This document shows, in pieces, positions 56,829 to 64,000 of a DNA stretch of 64,000 nucleotides (the first letter of the stretch is position 1; each line of letters starts with the position of its first letter). The notes under the pieces are model-generated. The model did no database searches. It was not told the DNA's origin and worked only from the letters and a program-made list of their open reading frames with translations. A program made the translations under genes and the position numbers. This stretch comes from Isoetes taiwanensis. Its lineage: Eukaryota; Streptophyta; Lycopodiopsida; Isoetales; Isoetaceae. Location of the stretch: NCBI GenBank assembly GCA_021234155.1, contig JAJEKV010000054.1:248001-312000 (forward strand), given 5' to 3'.

Positions 56829-59079
56829 ATTTATATTTATTTATTTATTTATGTCTAATGCTCTCTAAGGGCCAAGAGAGGCCATGGAGCACAATATCAA
56901 ATCAATTACAAATTCAGCAATAGTGATCGATGAGTATCTACTGCTTGCAGATATAGTCCTAATTCTATAGGAGCCATACCTAACAATGAATAGTAATCTG
57001 TATTATGTATATCAAACTTCTCTCTGATGTGCGTATACCCTGGGCATTGTATGAACGTATGATGCTCGTCTTCTACGTTGCCAGAGTCACAAATTTTGCA
57101 CAGCCTTGCTTCCCTAGGTGTTTTTGCCCATCTGCCAACCTCTATTTCCAGCCGATGCGAGCTGGTACGGTATTTGGCTATGACCTGTTTACAGAACTTA
57201 GGGATATCCGAATTCAAATAGTTCTGGCTTTTATACTCTTCCATGTGATTGATATTTGCCTTGTACTGCATCATCCGGCTCCCTGGATCTGCCCATAAAT
57301 GGTCAATTGCACATTTCTCGAGCAATATCCTTGCATCTGATTTGTTGGCTGGCCAGTTAGCATCTGTTATGCCCCATTTTCTCGCCCATGCATGAAGATT
57401 TTTCAGCCACCCTTGATCTGAACTTACCATAGCCTGGTAGGACGGGCGATCGGAACATTGCTCCTTCAGCCTGTTAAGAAAATTGATAGATTGGAAAAGA
57501 GCTTCTATCTCTAAAGGAAACATACCAGACTCCGCAAGTATAATGGCATATGGGATTTGAGCTCTGACTCCAAGCTCCTCACGCAGGAATGTCTTTTGTA
57601 CTGCTTCAATCTGATTCCATAGTCTGGCAGGAATTTCTGGTCCCCAAATAGGTGCCTCGTAGAGCAAAATGCCGTTTGCACCAATGTTTTGAACAAAACT
57701 TTCTTAAGTCCCCAATTTGTCAGTGAGGCTGTGCTGCATTTTGTAAGCATGCTGTACAATGCTGTCTTCCCTCCTGTGACTTGGCGTTTAATGCATTCCT
57801 TCCAGCTGTAATTAGTGGATATATCTACTCCCAGGTATTTGTAGCAGTCAACTGTCTCCAGTATATGTCCCTGATATGTAAAATTCGGCCTTTCCCTGGT
57901 ACCAAAGACCATGATCTTTGTTTTTGCTACATTTACCATCATTTTCTTTTCATTACAAAAGTTTTCTAGGCTGCACAAGTGATCTTGCAAGATATGCTTT
58001 TTGCTGGCTACTAGTACCATATCATCGGCATACAGCAATAACTGGATTATGTGCGCTCCTAATTTGGTGCCTGCTAGAGATCGAGCTTTTATCCAGTCTT
58101 CCAGTTCATCTATGAAAATCCCAAACAAAGTTGGAGACAACGGGCAGCCTTGACGTACTCCAATAGTGCTTCTAACCATTGTATCTACTTCCCATACAAC
58201 TTTTATGAGTACCTCTGAATACAACTGAGAAACTGCCGCTCTGATCTCCTGTGGAACCCCTATTCGTGTCATCCTCTCACTCAATTCCATCCGGGGAACT
58301 GTGTCAAATGCTTTAGCAAAGTCCACGAAAGCAACATATAGCGCAACATTAGGAGAGTTTGCCTTCTCTATCATGGCTCGAAGGGTAAGTATGTGGCCTA
58401 GAGTGCTGTGCTTTCGCCTGAAACCAGCTTGGAATAAAGAGCGCCTACCTGTATCCTCAGCCCATGAGCTTAGCTTGATTTCCAAAAGGCTGCCCAAGAT
58501 TTTGGCAAATGTACTTCCAATCAAAATGGTCCTGTAATTGGATACTAACTTTTTATCTCCTGCCTTATGTATCGGATGAACCAAATTGATCTTCCAATCA
58601 TCTGGCATTCCTTGCATGATGCTCTTGTTTAACAAATCTGTAAGAACTGATAGTGTTTTTCACCACCCCATTTAAACAATTCTACACATAGCCCATCCAC
58701 ATCTTTAGCTTTATTGTTCGCCATCCTTGAAATAGCCTCATCTACGTCTGCTTCTGTGAACAGTGCTGCTCTAGAATCTATAATTGGCATGTTATCAGGG
58801 CCGTTTTTCTCATAAATATCCTTAACCAAATTCAGCAAGGCATCTATTTCCAGATTGGCATACTCTGATTTATCTCTGAAAGCGTTCCAAAAGGTTTGTG
58901 GCCCCTTCTTAAATTGTCCGGTAAGCTTGCCCTGTTGCTGCTTGTAATAGGTTCGCTTCTTTCTTCTCAAGAGATGCTTATACCATTTGGGTTTGCAGAT
59001 ATTTCCCTTATCCAACATGCTTCTTGCAGCTTGGCATTCCTCGTCCCACCAAGAATTGCACGGTTCGTAAGCAATCAGT
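56829..59079 (-). mobile_element. LINE 3' half (reverse transcriptase and tail), minus strand, inverted
   Basis: Reads leftwards from a NSWWDEECQAARS block (near 59050) through reverse transcriptase and a zinc motif to a 3' UTR and a (TAAA)n tail at about 56829-56850. It is the missing continuation of the plus-strand half ending at 55506. Confidence 0.85.
56906..59079 (-). pseudogene. LINE ORF2 C-terminal part: reverse transcriptase and zinc motif
   Basis: Three frames: 59079-58629 (WWDEECQAARS, RRKKRTYYKQQQ, DVDEAISRMANNKAKDVDG), 58635-57511 (VHPIHKAGDKKLVSNYRTI, AFVDFAKAFDTVPR, GVRQGCPLSPTLFGIFIDEL, LLLYADDMVLVAS catalytic box, VNVAKTKIMVFG, YKYLGVDIS) and 57667-56906 (REELGVRAQIPYAIILAE, CKICDSG...EDEHHTFIQC zinc motif). 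One frameshift is near 58630 and one near 57600. The catalytic YADD is intact. It has the same family architecture as the GC-rich LINE at 21.4-25.7 kb. Confidence 0.88.
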
Positions 59080-60344
59080 GATGGGCCACAGCAATAACAC
59101 TACGAGCAAATGAGTAAATTCCATGAAAAAATGAAAAATGTGAAGTCTGCTATGCTCTCATATTCAGCACAAGAGTCAATTAGAACCAAGATGGAATGCC
59201 CTCCGAGGATTTATGACCAAGGGTGTTTTAAATGTTATGGTGATTGTTCAAACCTAGAACAATCCCACCTTTTTTTTGTTATTGCATCTGCATACAGGTT
59301 CCAAAAGGAAAGATTATGCAGAATTTTCTTTGTTATGGACTTCCTAGCCTAGCATGAAGTCTGACTTTGACCTTAAGGTTTCCTTCCAGTGCAAGGTATG
59401 TATTGAATACCTTAAATGCATTGTCTAGATAGACAACTCACAAATTATTATGAGTATTTAGAGGTACTAGTAGTACCACAAAACATATGGAATATACAGG
59501 TACACAATTTTTTTTTTTTTTTTTTTTGGGGGTTTATATGTGGAGGTGTAGTAATTGATGTGCAACATGCAAAATGGCCTTGTATGCTTCTACACGGCAT
59601 TTTGCTTCTAACAAAACTAGTCCGACATCTTGGCATGATGGAATTGGTAAGACCTATCAGTGTACCTTGCAAAATATAATGTTTTATTACGAAAGTTCTT
59701 TTTTGGAGCTCACATTTGTTTATGCACATGTATTTATTTTTGAAAATTGAAGGAAACATTTTCATTGGGAGAAACACACAGATTGGTTCTCCAGATGGAA
59801 TGTGCAAGAATAGGCATATGTACGAGTGGATCAAAAACGAAGAACACACAGTTGAAGCAATATCTTAATGCATGCTTCCTCAGTAAGCTTTGAAATGCCG
59901 GCGCCTTGGAGATGGCCAAAATATCATATTACAAAATTCAAATTAATCCTACACTTGTTTGTCGTCCACGCACATAGTATTACCTGTTAGTACATCTGCC
60001 CATGAAGAGGTGTAGGACAATTGCATCAATTTGCATTGATGCACAACACTTCGAATTGAGAAAACCAGATGGTCCTGTGAACTGCATGGAAATAAGATAT
60101 GTTGATGTTGCAAAATGGGAGCGATTGAAGATGAATATAACTCTCTTCGAATTTGCCTAGTGTTTAAAGTTATTTCAGCATGATATGTCAGTATGATTAC
60201 ACCTACTTAGCCATTACCTTGCTTTTGCAGATGCTCGTAGGGATGGCACTAGCCCACAATGACAACACTAACATCTTATATGTTGGATGTTCTTGACTGA
60301 TAAGCCCAATTATGTTTGCATTTTAACACATTGATATGCATTCA
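59080..60344. other. No gene recognised
   Basis: AT-rich sequence with a T19-G5 tract at about 59506-59530. Open frames here are short and unsupported. Confidence 0.4.
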
Positions 60345-60500
60345 TCAACGGGATTATGAGTTTCAAGGTTTTGGCCTCAAAAACCTTCTAGTAGTCCTAT
60401 ATAGCAATGGGCTTCCCATGTTTTTTCTTGTATCTAGACACCTTAGTCTCCATGGACGATAATAATTCAATCCAACCCTACCTAACCCAACCCAACCCAA
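60345..60500 (+). mobile_element. LINE 3'-end fragment with (AACCC)n tail
   Basis: A hairpin-like AAGGTTTTGGCCTCAAAAACC, then CTTAGTCTCCATGGACGATAA followed by CCTAACCCAACCCAACCC. The GTCTCCRTGGACGATAA block matches the 3' end at 25675-25690, so this is another 5'-truncated member of the same family with a different tail repeat. Confidence 0.65.
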
Positions 60501-60794
60501 TGCAATTCAACCAATCCGTGTATCCTTAAATTTGATTATCCCAGCTCGTATCCACTTCCTAAGCAGCTTGGTATATTGTTCTGATAAACTTCTCCTCTAT
60601 TTTTTAGCAATAAGGTTAAAAAATGATCTTTCTTAGTTTTTTTTGGTGGCCAAAAAGGCCCTAAAGGAAAAAAGGCCATTGTTTTGTTTTTTTTTTTCAT
60701 GTGGACCTTGATTTGTAAGGTCTGTTTTTTGCCATGCATTTGAAGATGCGCATGCGATATGCACATGTCGCATGCAATGCTACATACACAGCAA

Positions 60795-60830
60795 GCGCAT
60801 GCAACATGTGCATGTGCATGTTGCATGCGC
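60795..60830. repeat. Perfect 14-bp inverted repeat in alternating purine-pyrimidine DNA
   Basis: GCGCATGCAACATG (60795-60808) and CATGTTGCATGCGC (60817-60830), separated by TGCATGTG. It lies in a region (60745-60860) rich in GCATGC and CATGTGCATG. Confidence 0.9.
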
Positions 60831-61287
60831 CTGTGACATGTGCGTAGCACATGCTTTCTGGAATTTGCAACCAGACATCTTGGAAGAACATACTAGATTT
60901 TTATCATCTCTAGGCCTTTGGTCTAGTGGTAACACATTAGTCCTAGAATATCTACGTTAACCAACGACTACAAATCATTGGCTTCCTAGATTTTGGCCAA
61001 AACCAGTAAAAATAAGGTATCCCATAAACAACCACATAGAAGTAGACCCAAATGGTCAAACCAGAATGTTAAGATGTCTATACATTTAGCATCAATGCTT
61101 TTGTGATTGAAATGAGTGATAACCTTGTTCCAAGCTTTACTGAGACTTCTAAAAAGAAAGATATTTTATAATCTATATGGGTGAATAGTTTGCACCATGA
61201 ATGGCTTTTAAAATGTACTTTTGGCACCTAGAGCTTGAGCATGTAGGAACATATCCTTATAGCCTAATTCACCAAGCTTCGTAGGAT

Positions 61288-61786
61288 GTGCAATCTCTTG
61301 CCATGGGGCAAAGTGCACCTCTTCCCAAATATATTCCTGACGGTAGCCTCATGCTTATTGTAAGATTTCAAGTCAACGATAATGGCAGAGTAAAAATGTA
61401 CACGAAGCTTGCAGGGATCAAGTTTGCAAAGAAGACTCTCCAAGCAAAAGATAAATTGTTTTTAAGACATACGGTTTTCTTACTAGTTCTAATAGTGTCT
61501 AGGCCTCTTTGGCTGCGAGATTGATGGGAAGAGGTAAGCCAAGAAGAGTGATGGATTGTTTTTGGGATGGGGAGGGGGGGCTTAATATCCGCATGTATTG
61601 ATGCTGGAGTCATGATTTTTAAAAGGATGCTGCACTTGTCCAAGTTAAGATAGACCCCAGAGATTGTACCAAAGTCCTTGTTACATTAAAGAAAATTGGA
61701 GATGTAATCTTCTCTAGCCTCTAAGATGATAAACATATCATCCTTATATTGGAAAATGGATAGATGCTTTTGGGAGACAGGCATTT
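61288..61786 (-). pseudogene. L1-like LINE reverse transcriptase relic, C-terminal part
   Basis: Minus strand: SIFQYKDDMFIIL (from about 61773; YADD expected), EDYISNFL, then a SGVYLNLDKCSIL motif (near 61640), frames broken. It is continuous with the block at 62700-63240 once the TRIM array and LINE tail between them are removed. Confidence 0.7.
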
Positions 61787-62488
61787 TGTACGTTTCTAAC
61801 TGACATGCCCTTAACCAACTGGGCAAGATTGTCTAGATATTTATGAGTAGTCGCTTTTGCCCATTTACGCCAGTGTCTCGGGAACACCCCACATGCACAT
61901 TACTAAGATCTCTCGAGCACGTCACAACCTCTCCCACTAGACCTATGCTCATCCTCAAGCATCAACAATACTATCAAGAACCTTTATAAGATGGACCCCA
62001 TACATATAGGCATCCATGGAGATTCGAACTCGAGTTCTAGCTTTGATACCAAATGTAACGTTCCTAACCGACATGCCTTTAACCAACTGGGCAAATTTAT
62101 GCCGGTATCTCGAAAATGCCCCACAGGCACATTCAAGGATCGAATACTTGAGCGGTCAACCATAGGCCCGTGACAATCTCTCCCATTAGAACTACGCTCA
62201 TCCTCGAGCATCCAAGACTATTATTTAACTAGTAGACCACTGACTATGTGGTTACCAAGTTTACTAAATTACCCATGTATATAGACATCCATGGAGACTC
62301 AAACTTAAGACATGCTCTGATACCAAATGTAACGTTCCTAACCAAGATGCCCTTAACCAACTAGGCAAAAACGTCTAGACATTTATGAGTAGTCGCTTCT
62401 ACTAATTTATGCCAATTGTCTCGAGAATGCTCCCCACAGGCACGTTCAAGGATCGAATACTCGAGCAGTCAACCATGGTCCTGTTACA
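61787..62488 (-). mobile_element. TRIM tandem array 2 (three LTRs, two internal segments)
   Basis: LTRs 61787-61926, 62054-62175 and 62328-62488. Internal segments 61927-62053 and 62176-62327, each with a polypurine complement (CTCTCCCAYTAGA) on the left and initiator-Met primer-binding site on the right (exact at 62314-62325, degenerate near 62041). The TSD CATTT flanks the whole array (61782-61786, 62489-62493). Same family as array 1. Confidence 0.88.
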
Positions 62489-62493
62489 CATTT

Positions 62494-62690
62494 AAATACC
62501 TTTTATCTTATTGAGGCATTCAAGAGCATCAATATTGCAAAAGTTTTTCCCTCGAAAAACTTTTGAAGCAAGGGTTTTTTAATCCTAGTAGTAATGGCTG
62601 TACTAGGCCATTGTATGGGTCCCATGGCCTCTTGGTCTTCGTGGACGTTAAAAAATCTATTCTATTCTATTCTATTTTCCCACATATAAA
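62494..62690 (+). mobile_element. LINE 3'-end fragment with (ATTCT)n tail
   Basis: TTTTTCCCTCGAAAAACTTTTG, GGGTTTTTTAATCC, then GGGTCCCATGGCCTCTTGG and TCTTCGTGGACGTTAAAA followed by ATTCT repeats (62658-62680). Matches the tail region of the GC-rich LINE. Confidence 0.75.
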
Positions 62691-62699
62691 AAAATGTAG

Positions 62700-63290
62700 G
62701 AGGCTAGAAGGCATCCTTATTTAACACCTCTTTGAACTCGAAAGAATTTGGAAGGAGATACATTAATAAGAAGGGCAAAACAGCCATTATTATTCCGCCC
62801 CATAATATTCTGAAGGAGATCATAGTGGATGCCTAAGTGTTGAAGGGCTCTCTCTAGGAAATCCTACCTGATAATCAAATGCGCTTTTAGATCAAGTTTT
62901 AAAAGAAGACAATTCTACTTAGATGTTCTACTCCAATGTAAAACCCCAGAGGCAACAACAAAGTTGTCTAGAATGAATCTGTGAGGTAAGAAAATATATT
63001 GACTTTGTTCATAGGGGATTGAATGTGCCCAAAGTCCGGTTGGAAATTATTTTAGCTAAAAGCTTGTAGGTAGCATTAGTCAGGGATATTTATCTTCAGT
63101 GATCAATTTTAAAAGGATTAGAAATTTTGGATATAAGAGCTACAAATCTGAAAGAAAAAGCATGTTGAAGAGAGGCAGCCTCCCAGGACCCTTTGCCAAG
63201 TGATGGTCTCATGCTTTATAATAGTCCAAAATTAATTTGGTAGTTTTGCACTAGTTTAAAACTGCATTCTTTGTTTTTTACAATATAAAT
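62700..63290 (-). pseudogene. L1-like LINE reverse transcriptase relic, N-terminal part
   Basis: Minus strand pieces: SLTNATYKLLAKIISNR (near 63045-63095), a degenerate linker, then ALQHLGIHYDLLQNIMG and RGVK.GCLLAS (near 62720), corresponding to the finger and palm regions before the YADD box. Broken frames. Confidence 0.65.
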
Positions 63291-63680
63291 GGATCTAAAT
63301 CTTGTTAAATTTGGATACTTTCCTTTTTATGATAGAATAATTTGATTCAATATGTGTTTTCATGTTTAGTCCCTATCATTTTATATCGGTTGAAGTCAGT
63401 AAATCCTCTTTTTGCTTAAAAAAGGTGTTTGAGGTCAGGGAATTATTTCTCCTTTTTTTTTTTTATTAGAAGTTTTAATTTGACTCTTATGGTTACGAAT
63501 TGAACACATACTTATTTGAGATCATAAGTTATAGTTTTTTTTTAATACTCTTCTACTTGTGGGTATTTGCCAAAATCCCTCTATATGTCGAATTATCCGT
63601 AATTTGGAGAACGACCTAAAACTGACTGACCAAAAGCAACAGAAATGACAATACTTAGAGAGTCATAAAATCTTTTTTAT

Positions 63681-63731
63681 ACCTACCTACCTACCCTACC
63701 TACCTACCTACCTACCTATCTATCCACCTAC
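63681..63731. repeat. (CTAC)n microsatellite
   Basis: TACCTACCTACC repeats with small interruptions (CCCTACC, CTATCTATCC). Confidence 0.9.
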
Positions 63732-63769
63732 AAAGAATTGAAGACCTTCAAAAGATAACAGCTAAAAAT

Positions 63770-64000
63770 TTACCAGGGCGTATAGGACATCTCGTTCTTC
63801 TATGGTGAGGCTGGGCCAGAGACACAAAAAATTATTTCCGATTGCTCAGCTTGGTGAAGTTGATGTCGCAGATCCTAAATTTGATTGGTCTTCTCATCAA
63901 CAATACGCTTAAGTTCTTTGATCGTCCTTTGAGCATGAGCACCATGCAAATGTGAAGCACCCATAGAAGAAACTTGGAGTTGAAGGCCAACAATTTCTGT
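63770..64000 (-). other. Coiled-coil-like coding trace at the window end
   Basis: A minus-strand frame entering from the right edge reads GAHAQRTIKELKRIVDEKTNQI then DLRHQLHQAEQSE with one stop between. The heptad-like pattern suggests a coiled coil, but no family is recognised. Confidence 0.3.

Noticed and set aside
53620-59085. Twin-priming as the cause of the inverted LINE
   Set aside because: Twin priming would place the inverted 5' part upstream of the reverse transcriptase, next to 59.1 kb. Here the 5' part lies beyond the 3' tail, with 1.3 kb of non-LINE DNA between, which needs a later chromosomal inversion.
60470-60500. Interstitial telomere-like repeat (AACCC)n
   Set aside because: It follows the conserved LINE 3' block GTCTCCATGGACGATAA, so it is best read as that copy's tail repeat. 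The unit also differs from the common plant telomere repeat.
60911-60985. tRNA gene (box-A-like TGGTCTAGTGG at 60919-60929)
   Set aside because: No convincing box B or cloverleaf can be formed downstream. At most a decayed tRNA-derived repeat.
8467-62325. Initiator tRNA-Met 3' ends (GCTCTGATACCA) as tRNA gene fragments
   Set aside because: Each lies next to an LTR edge, as expected for retrotransposon primer-binding sites, and none has the rest of a tRNA.
1-64000. CRISPR arrays, bacterial operons or prophage
   Set aside because: Repeats are eukaryotic transposon structures, genes are spliced, and no regularly spaced spacer pattern exists.

Overview
The window is nuclear DNA of a land plant with a repeat-rich genome. 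It has spliced genes with GT-AG introns, a clear orthologue of the plant helicase gene MAA3, plant-type Copia, Gypsy, TRIM, Helitron and PIF/Harbinger elements, and primer-binding sites complementary to the initiator methionine tRNA. I cannot place it more closely; a non-seed plant is only a guess. Two cellular genes are convincing: a membrane receptor-like kinase with a degenerate active site (minus strand, 4325-6775) and the MAA3-type SEN1-like RNA/DNA helicase (plus strand, 37262-47884, 20 exons). Almost everything else is transposon, mostly in nested layers that can be dated relative to each other by target-site duplications (TSDs).

Layout. 1-2802: 5' part of a minus-strand Copia element. 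4325-6775: kinase gene. 8167-13639: a tandem array of a miniature LTR element (TRIM; TSD CTCAA). One of its LTRs is split by a poly(A) retroposon (8561-12913; 13-bp TSD), which is itself split by a gag-only LTR retrotransposon (8765-12025; TSD AAGAT). 14179-28278: a 14.1-kb PIF/Harbinger transposon (15-bp terminal inverted repeats, 3-bp TSD) with a plus-strand transposase and a minus-strand MYB/SANT-like partner. It contains a 3.6-kb Helitron (15495-19112), placed exactly between A and T inside the transposase reading frame, and a GC-rich decayed LINE (about 21384-25718). 28282-30600: minus-strand Gypsy remnant. 30749-31214: a MITE. 32400-32690: a LINE 3' end. 33900-35660: minus-strand relic with a subtilase active-site fragment. 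36241-37060: inverted-repeat element just upstream of MAA3. 37262-47884: MAA3, whose intron 10 holds about 5 kb of Copia debris. 48600-53564: complete Copia element with identical LTRs (TSD GTTTC) in the MAA3 3' flank. 53620-59085: a LINE cut in two by a genomic inversion. 60345-64000: further LINE 3' ends, an L1-like reverse transcriptase relic split by a second TRIM array (61787-62488; TSD CATTT), and microsatellites.

The main discoveries are structural. The Helitron can be removed in silico to restore the Harbinger frame. TRIM arrays with three or more LTRs occur at two loci, each inside a single TSD. A LINE family has a 3'-terminal hairpin whose tetraloop changes between GAAA and TTCG while the stem is kept. 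The inverted LINE has an inverted 12-bp near-match at its two breakpoints. A kinase has lost the DFG aspartate while all its exon phases still close.
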